From Chara braunii (taxonomy: Eukaryota; Streptophyta; Charophyceae; Charales; Characeae), in the NCBI GenBank assembly GCA_003427395.1, contig BFEA01000133.1, positions 2,952,561 to 2,975,060 of the forward strand: a DNA stretch of 22,500 bases, in the 5' to 3' direction. This document shows, one piece after another, positions 9,283 through 16,799 of this stretch. The translations under genes were made by a program, and so were the position numbers. The stretch's first letter is position 1. Every line of letters starts with the position of its first letter. The notes beneath the pieces are model-generated. The model saw only the letters and a list, made by a program, of their open reading frames with translations. It was not told the origin of the DNA and ran no database searches.

Positions 9283-12200
9283 CTTTGTCTGTGTGTGTGT
9301 GTCGTGCGAAATGTTTGGACGTGACATCAGTCATTGTGATGCAACATGTTATGTTCAACTGGGCATGGACAAATTGACTGTTTCTGAACTTGTCGTTGTT
9401 CTGCCGGGCAATGCTTTTTATTGCAATCAGGTGCCGTTCCGGAGTGCGGGGTCTGCATACAACAGCTCAACTACTAGCAGTGGCAATGTCTGGGGTAATA
9501 GTGGCATGGTGGGTGGAGGGTCCGGTGATGCGCACCCAATGATTACCAAAGCAAACCCATTTATGCTGCCAGAGAGCTACCGCACGTCCATCAAGCAGAA
9601 GGTGAGAGAGTCAGAAAGCTCTACTGAAAGTCAATTGATGGTGATATCATGTTCTTCTTTTTCCATTCATGGCTCTTTCACCATCTTTCACCAGTTGGCT
9701 GACCTCTGGGCAAGACGCGTGGATGCTAAGAGTGGAAGAAGCAATGACCATCTTTTCTGCCATCAACTGGAACTAAATTCCACCATCGCCACAAGAAAAA
9801 GAAGGGAAAAAAATGAGAAAAAGGAAAAGGAAAAGACAATCTATCAGAACTTGCAGACATCCGCATGAATGATGAATCATGGGGACTTCCAGATGTCTGG
9901 TGGCAGTCCAATAGTGATGATGGTATCTGCCTTTCTCATAGAAACAACATTGGCAGTGGGTGGTCTTTCAAATCCTCGCCTTTTCAATAGTGCTCTTTGG
10001 TTCTCTATTTCTGGACACAGCTGTGGAACATGACAGCAGTTGAATGGGCATCTTGTTTATGTTGGGCTTAGGCCGCTGCCCATTTGTTTGTGCTTTTCTA
10101 GGTGTTTCTATATGTTCATCCTTATGTAGATAGAATGCCAGTCGGGTTCATTTGGCGGGAGGATGTTTACATGGGTTAGCTTTTGTTGTTGAGATGTGGA
10201 TTGGCTTCATCAAATTTAGGGGCAGGAGGGTGTGAGGGGTTGAGTGGGATTCGTTTGTGTCAGTATGGTAGTGACTTGCGAGGGACATCTCGTGTTGGTG
10301 CCGGTGATTGTGACTTTTGATAGCGAGCATCTGCTTGTCCTTAGGAGTGACTATTTCCAGGGGCTTCGCAATGCATCCGCTGCTCAGAACACTGTTCATC
10401 AGATCACCACTGGGAATCGGCAGCTTAGGCGATCTCATGGTGATAGAATCAGCTGCCTGCCTGCGGATAATGAGTAGAATAGGCAATCGAGGAAGGCAAG
10501 CTAATACCGAAGACGGATGACAAGCATGCAAGCCTGAAATCAACGACTGTTTTCTTCACATGACCGTCCTGTGCTCTCATGGTGACTCGACGTGACCATG
10601 TGGTGAAGTACTCGTGGGGACTGGTTGTGACCATGTGGTGAAGTACTTTAATCGCCAACCACTCTTCTTTATCTCAACTGGATTCACGAGTGTGCATGTC
10701 GCTGTTCTTTATTGGTCTGGTGCTGCCTCTCAGGGTAGCACTCCATGCGTCCCGTCTGCTCCCCTCCTGGATTTCCTGTGAGCGGTGAGCTCTGCCTAGA
10801 TGGTGGGGTCTGGTTGAGTGCGCAAATCCACTCCGGTGTTGGTAGTCACGTGTTGTCAAGTGCTTAGAACCTAAACTTGATTACGCCCTGACAAGAGGCG
10901 CGACTTTTGCAGCGTAGTCGATGCACAGTGGCTCTCAAGCATGCTCGCAGTTTCGTAGCACTTGCAGTACTGTGAGGTCGTCTGTGCCATCGCTGTCATC
11001 ACTTCTCTTTCAGCTTCCCACTTTCATTGATTTCACGCGCATTGTGTTTTTTTTTCGTAGAGTTCCGGATAGACATAAACAAAAACCAATAGTACTGGCG
11101 TTTTTCGGAATTTTGTGGTGCATCATTGTTGTTCAATAATCTGTTCTCCAATCTCCATATTCCCGTGTATATGGGGCCAAGCAGACTTGAACCCATCGCC
11201 TACTGATTGCTACTCTCATGCTTTGTTTAAATAAATGATGTAGGCTCCTGGGCCCTGACCCTGGGCTCTCCTTTTTTCTCGAGTTCCTTGTTTTTTCAGA
11301 GTTATTGTCGCCATCTGATTATTGGACGACTTGAGCCCAGGTCTGTTTATCAACGGTGCATGGGTATACCATTCACTTACACGGCTTGGTCTGGAATGTT
11401 TTGTGTTGATGATGCTTCTGAATGTCAGGCCAACGTGGTGCGAAATATTTTCTGTTTATTGTGGAGGAATAGATGTGAGTTGCCAGGACTGGCCCAAGTT
11501 GCAGTGACATAATTTGGATGGATTGGAGGCCTTTTTGTCTGTCACTGTATTAATGGTGTCTGAGAGTGGCGGCTGATGATATCTTTTTGCTTGCTTGGCT
11601 GGGAAATGTGGCAGAAAGAAATTGTGGAAAACCTAAGACAAACACTGAAGACCGCCGTGCTTGATGACAACAAGAGGAGGGAACTTATGAACGTCATTCA
11701 GGGACATTTCAAAGAGTGGCTGATAAGTAAGAGTCCATCTGCAACCTTTTCACGAGCATAGCTTAGGTCATCGATCCATCATTGTACTTCCACAGGGCTG
11801 CTTTGTCAGTATGTCTACAATTCAGATTGTTTCGTTGGGTTCTGACGAAGAGAAGACTCTTCTTAGTGTTGTGGAAGTCTAGTGCAGTGCTATTGCTGAC
11901 TGTGTCTGGACACTTCGGCGACGGAGTATTCGAAGGTACAATAAAGCTGTGGGAGTAGTTGGTTACAAGGACACTTGTGCTGTCCTTAGAGGTACAATAA
12001 CGCTTGTGCTGTCCGAGGCACAATAATGCTGTGGGAGTAGTTGGTCGCAAGTACACGCGTGCTGTCCTTAGGAGCACCGGCTGCTGCGGGAATTGCATTA
12101 TCACCACATTCCCAGAAATTGACTATGGGTGCTTTGTTGATGACGCTTCTTTTGTGCTGAATACGTAAGATCATGCGTACATTGTATGTTGAGTTGGAGG

Positions 12201-12705
12201 CAGAAGAGGTAATCGTTGACATCACAGCCAAACAATGCTGATAGGCGCTGAACTGGTCTTTGTCGAAAACATGTTGCACATTTGAAAAGGAGCATTCAAA
12301 GTCAGTCATTTGAACAGAGTCAAAGTCGTCTTGCCGCTTAGCAGTGGAAATGTGTAGGTCAATTTGGAGTGGAGCGATCGTAGTGGATGGGTGAAATGTG
12401 TGGCTACAGTTTAAGTGGTAGGATGTCAGTGAGTTAAGTTGTCTTGACACTTGGCAGTGGAAATGTGTGGGTGAGTTTGAATGTGTGGGCGAGGTAAGTG
12501 AGAGTGAAGTCGTCTTGCTGCTCAGTGGATCAGTTTAAATGTAGGGATTCAGTGAGCGGAAGGTGTGTGCTGCTTAGCAGTGAAAATGTGTGGTTCTGTT
12601 TGTGTATGGGTTTATCTAACAGCAATCTTTGTGCATCTGTGTGCAGCGTCTGGAAACATTCGGCAGATCTATGATCTAGGCAACATAAATCATCGTGATT
12701 GCTAG
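717..12705 (+). CDS. TBCCD1: TBCC domain-containing protein 1 (TBCCD1)-like gene, 3' six exons, 5'-truncated by window
   Basis: This is a spliced gene. Joining 717-821, 3096-3236, 6813-7007, 9431-9601, 11615-11726 and 12647-12705 gives one open frame of about 260 codons ending in TAG. The first four junctions are phase 0 and the last is phase 1. The product reads through the C-CAP/cofactor C-like beta-helix (ATVCGCTDSIVVLGAVGK, then VEHCERV and GNCREC) into the TBCCD1-specific C-terminus (APYNTFY, VNKWNEP, TKANPFMLP, HFKEWL, SGNIRQIY). From family knowledge, TBCCD1 is a relative of tubulin cofactor C and RP2. It acts in centrosome or basal-body positioning; the Chlamydomonas ASQ2 mutant affects this gene. 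Plant homologues are over 500 residues, so about half the protein is upstream of the window. Introns are 2274, 3576, 2423, 2013 and 920 bp and are loaded with repeats and hammerhead ribozymes. The family assignment is firm. Function in this organism is inferred. Confidence 0.93.
948..1031. repeat. (CT)n microsatellite
   Basis: About 84 bases of CT dinucleotide are interrupted by a short T run near 1008. The tract directly abuts the 292-bp tandem duplication to its right. Ser-Leu open frames across it are artefacts. Confidence 0.97.
1042..1625. repeat. 292-bp near-identical tandem duplication
   Basis: Copy 1 (1042-1333) and copy 2 (1334-1625) differ at only a handful of positions, for example CACCCTTGC against CGCCCTTCC. 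Each holds a pyrimidine tract followed by TTTTTTCAG and a TGCCCCTGCATAGGGGGC hairpin-like motif. The low divergence suggests a recent duplication inside intron 1. Confidence 0.93.
1720..2060. repeat. Degenerate minisatellite of about 60 bp
   Basis: Elements such as ACCGTCTTGTCTTG, GGGCAAAAGCAGGACAC and GCTGTGATGCAGCAC recur every 55-65 bases with many substitutions. No coding sense was found. Confidence 0.6.
2232..2288 (+). ncRNA. Type III hammerhead ribozyme, decayed copy (HHR-1)
   Basis: Stem III is 2232-2239 (CAGACTGT) pairing perfectly with 2281-2288 (ACAGTCTG). The cleavage triplet GTC ends at 2240. Stem I is GGGG (2241-2244) with CCTT (2250-2253). The core at 2254-2260 is GTGATGA, so the invariant C3 is G. 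Stem II (2261-2265 with 2273-2277) keeps only its outer pairs plus a G-U. GAAA follows at 2278-2281. The C3 change should abolish cleavage because C3 pairs with G8, which is unchanged. It lies in TBCCD1 intron 1, sense strand. Confidence 0.8.
2325..2540 (+). repeat. Three 72-bp tandem units resembling decayed hammerhead monomers
   Basis: Units start at 2325, 2397 and 2469 (each GAACATAACGACA...) and end exactly at 2540. Each contains TCGCTGAAAGTCCGAC-like stem II sequence followed by GAAAA or a variant, and a GTCATGCTTTTTT 3' flank that is also found after the ribozyme at 4274. The CTGATGA core has become CAGATGT or CAGATAT. A hairpin CGACAC-AGAT-GTGTCG is retained, with a C-G pair changed to U-A in the third unit. 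The units sit directly 3' of HHR-1. Confidence 0.8.
2541..3095. other. Intron 1, distal part
   Basis: Nothing recognisable apart from an A tract (about 2823-2836) and a short duplication of CTGGCCCCACTTTT (about 3012-3041) just before the exon b acceptor. Confidence 0.5.
3096..3236 (+). CDS. TBCCD1: TBCCD1 exon b (47 codons, TBCC core)
   Basis: The acceptor is ACATATGCAG and the donor is GTAAGT, a strong match to consensus. The translation begins VVKVEHCERVQLIVPCGRIR and ends GNNYKIQ. It includes GNCRECLFYLGTNQSPLVLG, which corresponds to the stretch that follows the catalytic arginine in TBCC/RP2. An arginine (in GRIRIGNC) falls at the place I would align with the RP2/TBCC arginine finger; see findings. 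The exon is in phase 0 on both sides. Confidence 0.93.
3237..3720. other. Intron 2, proximal part
   Basis: A diverged tandem pair of about 70 bp (around 3405-3470 and 3495-3540) shares AGATTCATGAATG/AGATTCAAGAATG and GGATATG. A second motif, GGATTTCTAAGGGCCACACTG near 3590, recurs diverged at about 5835. No coding sense was found. Confidence 0.4.
3724..3751. repeat. 28-bp dispersed motif, copy 1
   Basis: CTTTCATGTCTGAAAGACTT then GTCGGTAT is repeated with three differences at 4505-4532, either side of the ribozyme at 4274. It may be a more decayed piece of the same element, because CTGA-x-GA and GTCGGT appear in the same order as in the hammerhead core and stem II. That relationship is uncertain. 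Confidence 0.5.
3890..4050. repeat. GC-rich imperfect tandem repeat
   Basis: Unit 1 begins GGTGCCCCACGCGCGGTAC at 3890 and unit 2 begins GGTGCACCACGTGTGGTAC at 3964. Both continue through GGGCCCG-GTGCCTA, GGCATTGGGCAT and ACCAGGC to GCCTACAG. The second has an extra 13 bases. Base composition differs sharply from the flanks. It lies about 220 bp upstream of HHR-2. Confidence 0.75.
4231..4254. repeat. (CA)n microsatellite
   Basis: A CA dinucleotide run lies just upstream of HHR-2. A second CA run (about 4370-4387) and a CT run (about 4409-4432) lie just downstream, so the ribozyme is bracketed by simple repeats. Confidence 0.9.
4274..4330 (+). ncRNA. Type III hammerhead ribozyme, near-consensus (HHR-2)
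   Basis: Stem III is 4274-4281 (CAGAATGT) with 4323-4330 (ACAGTCTG), seven pairs and one A-G mismatch. H17 is T4282, so cleavage is predicted between 4282 and 4283. Stem I is GGGG (4283-4286), loop TTCAA, CCTC (4292-4295). The core is CTGATGA (4296-4302), fully consensus. Stem II is GTCGG (4303-4307), loop TGAAAGC, CCGAC (4315-4319), five perfect pairs. GAA (4320-4322) and A15.1 follow. All invariant core bases are present. It is in the sense direction of TBCCD1 intron 2. Activity is inferred, not shown. Confidence 0.9.
4505..4532. repeat. 28-bp dispersed motif, copy 2
   Basis: CTTTCATGTCTGAATGATTT then GTCGGTAT matches the copy at 3724-3751 with three substitutions. It is 175 bp downstream of HHR-2. 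Confidence 0.5.
4556..6812. other. Intron 2, distal part, no recognised gene
   Basis: About 2.25 kb without a feature I can support. Open stretches at 4700-4930 (+), 5841-6083 (-) and 6148-6591 (+) give no family signature. They may be decayed coding sequence or chance. Confidence 0.4.
6813..7007 (+). CDS. TBCCD1: TBCCD1 exon c (65 codons)
   Basis: The acceptor is CGGAGGCAG and the donor is GTAAAG. The translation starts IAPYNTFYARLDMHL, passes through DPSVNKWNEPL and ends LAPERFVPFV. The APYNTFY and NKW motifs are diagnostic of plant-type TBCCD1. The acidic or histidine-containing linker seen in flowering plants appears shortened and rewritten here. The joined junction PERFVPFV|VPF aligns with the plant PDQF...IP segment, which supports the chosen donor. 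Confidence 0.93.
7237..7370. repeat. (GA)n microsatellite
   Basis: Two GA runs (7237-7264 and about 7279-7370) are separated by GGATGGAGGAAGGGAGAGATA. This is the head of a CT/GA-rich stretch in intron 3. Confidence 0.97.
7859..7957. repeat. GGTCGG-rich GC block
   Basis: The motif GGTCGG or its complement CCGACC occurs repeatedly, for example GACGGTCGG twice and GGTCGGGGGTCGGTCGG. The arms can pair with each other (GGGGCCGACCAGCCGACGG region). Similar wording (GACCAG...CCGACCGTCGGGG) is found in the 93-bp repeat at 81-200. An AT-rich run (TATATATAATATATATTA) follows at about 7963-7980. Confidence 0.6.
8047..8104 (-). ncRNA. Type III hammerhead ribozyme, near-consensus, antisense (HHR-3)
   Basis: Read on the minus strand from 8104. 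Stem III is CAGATTGT (8104-8097) with ACAGTTTG (8054-8047), eight pairs including two G-U. H17 is T (8096), so cleavage is predicted between 8096 and 8095. Stem I is GAGG (8095-8092), loop GTTCAG, CCTC (8085-8082). The core is CTGATGA (8081-8075). Stem II is GTGGG (8074-8070), loop TGAATCT, CCAAC (8062-8058), with one G-A mismatch. GAAA is 8057-8054. The 3' flank TCACAG corresponds to GCACAG after HHR-2. It lies in TBCCD1 intron 3 on the opposite strand to the gene. Confidence 0.88.
8130..8280. repeat. C-rich degenerate minisatellite (ACACCCC-like)
   Basis: The plus strand is almost free of G for about 150 bases and repeats AACACCCC-ATA and similar words irregularly. It belongs to the block that carries HHR-3. 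The C runs could form i-motif or G4 structures on the two strands. Confidence 0.7.
8503..9008. repeat. 253-bp near-perfect tandem duplication
   Basis: Copy 1 (8503-8755) and copy 2 (8756-9008) differ at only a few bases, for example TATGCTGCT against TATGCCGCT. Each contains an A10 tract and starts with TTATTTCTCTCTGTCTGTCT. It is the youngest duplication in intron 3. Confidence 0.95.
9075..9133. repeat. (CT)n microsatellite
   Basis: About 59 uninterrupted bases of CT, ending in GGGCGGGCGCGCGC. It lies between two partial copies of the CT-linked repeat. Confidence 0.97.
9237..9282. repeat. (CTAT)n tetranucleotide microsatellite
   Basis: About eleven CTAT units followed by a short GT run (about 9290-9301), 150 bp upstream of exon d. 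Confidence 0.97.
9431..9601 (+). CDS. TBCCD1: TBCCD1 exon d (57 codons, Ser/Gly-rich linker)
   Basis: The acceptor is TTGCAATCAG and the donor is GTGAGA. The exon codes for a low-complexity serine, glycine and asparagine linker (residues 5-37 of the exon), then TKANPFMLPESYRTSIKQK. The KANPF-x-LP motif is a conserved TBCCD1 landmark. The linker before it is longer than in the flowering-plant proteins I remember. Confidence 0.9.
9602..11614. other. Intron 4, little recognisable content
   Basis: A purine-rich patch is at 9790-9838. A 21-bp direct repeat GTGACCATGTGGTGAAGTACT (less its last base, in 20-base form GTGACCATGTGGTGAAGTAC) occurs at 10592 and 10627. Open stretches at 10148-10543 (-) and 10244-10477 (+) have no family signature. 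Confidence 0.4.
11615..11726 (+). CDS. TBCCD1: TBCCD1 exon e (37 codons plus one base)
   Basis: The acceptor is AATGTGGCAG and the donor is GTAAGA. The translation starts KEIVENLRQTLKTAVLDDNK and ends HFKEWLI, the charged C-terminal helices of TBCCD1. The exon ends with one base of a split codon (phase 1), completed by the next exon to give Thr. Confidence 0.92.
11935..12072. repeat. Minisatellite of about 56 bp in intron 5
   Basis: Units begin GGTACAATAA (11935, 11991) and GGCACAATAA (12017). The first and third share GCTGTGGGAGTAGTTGGT and GTGCTGTCCTTAG. The middle unit is shortened to about 26 bases. Confidence 0.8.
12320..12600. repeat. Degenerate repeat before the terminal exon
   Basis: The phrase GTCGTCTTGCCGCTTAGCAG then TGGAAATGTGT recurs with changes near 12325, 12440 and 12570, with a partial copy near 12507. 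It is a TG-rich intronic minisatellite. Confidence 0.5.
12647..12705 (+). CDS. TBCCD1: TBCCD1 terminal exon (SGNIRQIY...stop)
   Basis: The acceptor is TCTGTGTGCAG. After the two bases finishing the split codon, the translation is SGNIRQIYDLGNINHRDC followed by TAG (12703-12705). SGNIRQ-x-Y is the conserved end of the family. The last ten residues are lineage-specific. No clear polyadenylation signal is seen in the next 400 bases. Confidence 0.92.
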
Positions 12706-13122
12706 CAGGGAGAAGTCTCTCGGTGACTGTTTGCACGCAAGGAGATGGCAGTGTGGAATCTGCCTCTGTTCCGGTACTCATGCGGAAAGTGACAACCTGA
12801 GGGAGGGACACTCCTTCACCTGTCACGTGTGAATTGCATCCTTGCTTTGTGTATGCAAAATGAGATGACGTCACTGTCGAGTGGGCCCCAGGAGGGGAAG
12901 AGAGAGGGAGGTAGGGAAAGGAAGGGAAAAATGGAAGGTGGAAATGAAAGGGAGAAAGAGCCAGCGAGTAAGGGATGTGTACTCTTGACAGGCGGAAGGA
13001 GAAGCCAGGATGGAATTTGGTGATCGCACGAGTTTGCCACGGTGCATGACTGAGAGCAAGGCAGGAAGATGTTGAGAAATTGGTCAAGTGACCCAATTGT
13101 GAGGAGAGCATATTTTCTGATG

Positions 13123-13125
<3 letters not shown>
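12706..13125. other. 3' flank of TBCCD1
   Basis: Presumed 3' UTR and intergenic sequence. A purine-rich patch is at 12890-12965. I see no confident polyadenylation signal. Confidence 0.4.
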
Positions 13126-13188
<63 letters not shown>

Positions 13189-13250
13189 GATTGCACGCAC
13201 ATAACGAGAGGGGGAGGGGGAGAGAGAGAGGAGATGCACGTATACACACG

Positions 13251-13294
<44 letters not shown>

Positions 13295-13295
13295 N

Positions 13296-13380
<85 letters not shown>
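13126..13380. repeat. (GA)n microsatellite pair with an unresolved base
   Basis: GA runs at 13126-13186 and 13247-13380 flank a purine-rich spacer. Position 13295 is N, so the length of the second run is not reliable. Confidence 0.97.
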
Positions 13381-13381
<1 letters not shown>

Positions 13382-13661
13382 ACTGATGTGCGCCGAGGAG
13401 TTGTTAAGCTTGCCTGAATGGCATGATGTTGCAGATTCCTTTATTCTTGCGCTTTGTTTTTCTTCTATTTTCTCCAATTGTAAGATTCGGTCCTTCCTAT
13501 TGTGAAGGACTGCTCGCTTAATACAACCAAATTTGTTTGAAATTTGTCCTTGCGTTCTCCTTCTTCCGGTCCATTCTGCAGTTTGTTTTGTCCTCCCCTT
13601 CCAGTAAATAGACCCCTGAGAGGGCGAGTGAACGGCACACTTTGCAATTATTGTTCTGCAG

Positions 13662-13773
13662 CACGTCTGTAGACGAGAATAAACCTGAGGACAAGCCCCA
13701 TGCAGTTTCAGTGTGTAAGGAGGAAGGGTCTCCTATTCCTGGCTTGAGCCGTTTTTGTCTGATCCTGTCTATA
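13662..13773 (+). other. Possible exon, unidentified
   Basis: A 112-base open stretch is bounded by a good acceptor (TTATTGTTCTGCAG) and a consensus donor (GTAAGTA). Its frame reads TSVDENKPEDKPHAVSV then CKEEGSPIPGLSRFCLILSI. I do not recognise it and no partner exon is evident, so it could be chance or an exon of a transcript downstream of TBCCD1. Confidence 0.25.
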
Positions 13774-13853
13774 GTAAGTAGAAAAAAAAAAAAGCTTAGT
13801 CGAAAGAGCGTATGTCGCACAGAGGGCTGGCATGTTCCTGTGGTTGAGGGGTG

Positions 13854-14175
13854 TCAGAAAATAGAAGCATGCATGTGGTCGAGGTAATGCCCATCACGCA
13901 TTTGCGGTTCATGAAGTACAAGATTTTGGGATTGGTAGAGCTCTTCAAATGATCCTATTGCCTGCTCTGTAATTGCTGACGTCTGCCTGTCCGGATGGTA
14001 CGGTACGGTGTGGCCTCGAATTGCATGTATGTTCTGATATCCATGATTTGCTTCCCTGATCTTCTTGGCGAGGAGTGTTTGCCTGTTTCTTTGGCGGTGC
14101 AGTGACCGAACCAGCATGGCTCATCAGCGACATTTGGAGGCGTTCGTACTGACGAGTCAGGGCTTCGTCAGTCAT
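13854..14175 (-). pseudogene. Coding-like patch with a frameshift, unidentified
   Basis: On the minus strand an ATG at 14175 opens MTDEALTRQYERLQMSLMSH and continues with a lysine and proline-rich stretch to about 14060. A second frame then looks more protein-like, from IREANHGYQN to its stop near 13854. One shift near 14060 would join them. The start resembles the N-terminal coiled segment of a retroelement gag, but I cannot name a family. Confidence 0.25.
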
Positions 14176-14845
14176 CGAAACACCCTAGAAAAATGATGTG
14201 ACGTTGACAGACACTCCTTACCTATGAGCATGGCTCAAGAGATTGGGGAAGACCATTGTGGTGGTTATAACTTATCAGGACATCCGTGCCGTGCAATGCA
14301 AGGCCGCACTGTACCATCCCATGCGCAATTACTAAATGAACAAGAGGATGATGTGAGGAGCTCGACCATCCCCCCAAAATCTTACCACTTAATGGACCGC
14401 CACAAACGCATGATTGGCGCTGTCCACATGCACGCATCTTTTTCAAACACTCCTGCACCCAAAAAACAAAAAAAAAGAACTGAAAAAGGATTGTCTGCAG
14501 CGTTTTGGGATCTGTCAACGGTTGGTACGGTTGATTCATTGTTGTACTGGTCGATTGTACAGGAGGTGACTGTGGAAGGTGGGGATGTGGAGCACTGGTG
14601 TGATGCCGCATGGAGCTGCAGCGGTCTTGCAAGAAGGTAAGGGCATGGGCATGTATGTAGAGGGTATAGGCGTGATGTTGCAAGCGTGTGGAGGTGCACC
14701 AGTCACAGATGAAAGGAGATGGCATGGGGATGTATGCAGAGGGTGGTGATGATATGTGAGTCTGCACATTGCACATCCCCTTGAGCATTTATGCAGATGC
14801 TGGGGATGATGCCTACCGAGTGTCCTTCTGGCACCATCCATCGAT

Positions 14846-14947
14846 GCGAGGACTGGGCTTTTCGCATCCATACGGTGCTTTTCCCATCGATGTATACTGT
14901 GCCGTCCACCTTTAGCGAGGACAGGGCTTTTCGCATCCGTACGGTGG
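14846..14947. repeat. 69-bp tandem duplication
   Basis: GCGAGGACTGGGCTTTTCGC (14846) and GCGAGGACAGGGCTTTTCGC (14915) each continue ATCC-TACGGTG. It is a short local duplication. Confidence 0.8.
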
Positions 14948-15059
14948 TGCGTGCACAATTGGCAGGATTTTGTCACGTGGAGTTTTTGAAAAGGCAAAAG
15001 GCAGGTAAGGGAGGGAGAAGGGCGGGGGGGGGGAAGGAGGACGAATAGAAAAGAATTCC

Positions 15060-15285
15060 CAGCTGCGGTGAACTGTTCGGTATGGTTGGTGGTTCGCAGG
15101 CGGCAATGCTCCCACGATGATGACGGGGTAAATCGAGGCGCATGCTCTTTGTTCATGATGTCTTTTATATCATCGACGTGCACGAGTTTGAAGGATGCAT
15201 GTGGGCATTTTACTGTGTTTGCAAATTTCTCAGTGGGTACGGAAGTGGTTTTGCCGAAGCCATCGTGTTTGTGCATGAATGCCAC
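15060..15285 (-). other. Open stretch, unidentified
   Basis: A minus-strand ATG at 15285 opens about 75 residues of ordinary protein-like composition (including KLVHVDDIKDIMNKEH), after which the frame enters C-rich and repetitive sequence. No family is recognised. It could be a decayed element fragment. Confidence 0.15.
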
Positions 15286-15334
15286 ATGTAGAAAACTTGG
15301 AAGGTCCCTCTACAGGCTGTGCTGTTTCGAGAAT

Positions 15335-15655
15335 ATGTTTATTCTAGATACAAGATGGGACAACCATGGGCATATACTAGGATTTTCTGGACTGAATCTG
15401 GCCCTAAGTGCAGTTAGATGCACCGGGAAAAGTTGGAATGTGAGCATATGTTTATTCTGGATACAAGATGGGACAACCATGGGTAATTTTTGGACTGAAT
15501 CTGGCCCTAAGTGCAGTCAGATGCACCAGGAAAAGTTGGAATGTAAGCATATGTTTATTCTGGGTACAAGATGGGACAACCATGGGTTTTTCTGGACTGA
15601 ATCTGGGCATAATTGCAGTTAGATGCACCGGGAAAAGTAGGAATGCGAGCTTATG
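15335..15655. repeat. Three-copy satellite, 103-113 bp unit
   Basis: Units start ATGTTTATTCT at 15335, 15448 and 15551. Each contains GATGGGACAACCATGGG, TGGACTGAATCTGG and GATGCACC-GGAAAAGT. Decayed phrases of the same type (GGATTTTTCCAGTCAGCTCT, ATAATTG-AGTT, AATTGCAGTCAGGTACATGT) recur at about 16148-16245. Confidence 0.93.
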
Positions 15656-16005
15656 CTACAGCAGATCCATACTATTGTACGCTTTAGATGAGGCTGTCGA
15701 AATGATCTCAATTGGGAAGATGGAGTGCGGTGGATGTTTTTCACTATGTGAACTGCCTGTCGTCGTTCACTAGTCTGTACCTGGGTCGGTAATTGCATGT
15801 GTGGTTCCTCTCCCCCCCCCCGCCCCTTACCACCTTGGTGTCCACTATCCATGAGGATCGGGGATGCATTAAGTCACCAGTACCTTTGTGGCTCTTTTTT
15901 TTTGGATGCACATTTTTGCCCGACCCTCGCATTCAGAAGCTTTGTGGGGTCAAGCCTGCCAGTGGTCCTCTAGGATGACCCTTTCAGCTGCGCCATGTTA
16001 GCTTT

Positions 16006-16040
16006 GGGGGGAGGGGGAGGGGGAGGGGCAGGGGGAGGGG
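16006..16040 (+). repeat. G-rich run with G-quadruplex potential
   Basis: Six runs of four to six G are separated by single A or CA within 35 bases. This satisfies the G3+N1-7 pattern several times over on the plus strand. Confidence 0.9.
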
Positions 16041-16639
16041 ATGCACGTGATAGCTAGCTGGCAGGGGTACTGGTGGCCTGAACCACCTCAACCGGGCCCA
16101 GCCAACTCGTTAATGGGCCTTGTGCAGTCAGTTCGGTATGTACACTAGGATTTTTCCAGTCAGCTCTGGACATAATTGTAGTTGCACACATCCACAATTC
16201 GGCCGTAATTGCAGTCAGGTACATGTAGGAAAGAGCCAGTGCGAGTGCGCACTCAGGCTAGGTAGATAGTTCTTGTTGTTTCATCCCCTCTCATGTATCA
16301 TAACTTGAAGCCATCCCCTTCAGATTTCGTTCTGTTTTTTGTTTCCACGCTTCGAGGTTGTTGGCATGTGGGGACATCCTACGTCTATCTGGGCTGTGAC
16401 GAGTTTGAACCAATTGAACGTTTTGCACGTATGGGGACCATCACCAGCTCCAGGTACATTTAAAATGTTGTGGACTGGAGCAAGGTCCATCGTTTCCCGC
16501 TTTCGAGGGCAGGACTGATGGGATTACTGGGTTACATGTCTGCAGAAACTTGTTCAGATGGTACAGGACTTGCCTGCCGAGCAGAAATAGTCAGAAAGCC
16601 CAACTAATGACCATTTCCGGTGTATAGAGACGCCAGCGG

Positions 16640-16770
16640 ATGCTGTGAGAACTTTCAAGTTTTTATTTCTGGCTCTACCCGATGCCCCATCATTCTTTCT
16701 CCAGTGAATGCTGTGAGAACTTTCAAGTTTTTATTTTTGGCTCTACCCGATGCCCCATCATTCTTTCTCT
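16640..16770. repeat. 68-bp tandem duplication
   Basis: ATGCTGTGAGAACTTTCAAG begins at 16640 and 16708. Both copies run through GGCTCTACCCGATGCCCCAT and CATTCTTTCTC with one or two differences. Confidence 0.93.
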
Positions 16771-16799
16771 ATCTCGCCTGAAAACGGCACTCGATACAG

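Noticed and set aside
11165-11230. tRNA-like B box (minus GGTTCAAGTC) with GGCCCCA after it
   Set aside because: The T stem does not pair and there is no matching 5' acceptor strand, D arm or anticodon arm.
904-13505. Long Ser-Leu or Arg-Glu open frames over CT/GA tracts (around 854-1167, 7163-7627, 7609-7970, 12530-13505)
   Set aside because: A dinucleotide repeat is open in every frame. These are low-complexity artefacts with no coding evidence outside the repeat.
14116-14128. Minus-strand CTGATGAG
   Set aside because: There is no GAAA box with a supporting stem II. A single 8-mer match is expected by chance in a window this size.
14149-14180. CTGACGAG...CGAAAC resembling a fourth hammerhead
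   Set aside because: Stem II cannot form between the two core parts (only one pair), and no stem III partner or UH site is found upstream. The CTGACGA/TCGTCAG inverted repeat explains the resemblance.
15335-15655. Apparent 184-codon plus-strand protein over the satellite
   Set aside because: The repeated peptide comes from the tandem DNA unit. The periods (113 and 103) are not multiples of three, so no frame is conserved.
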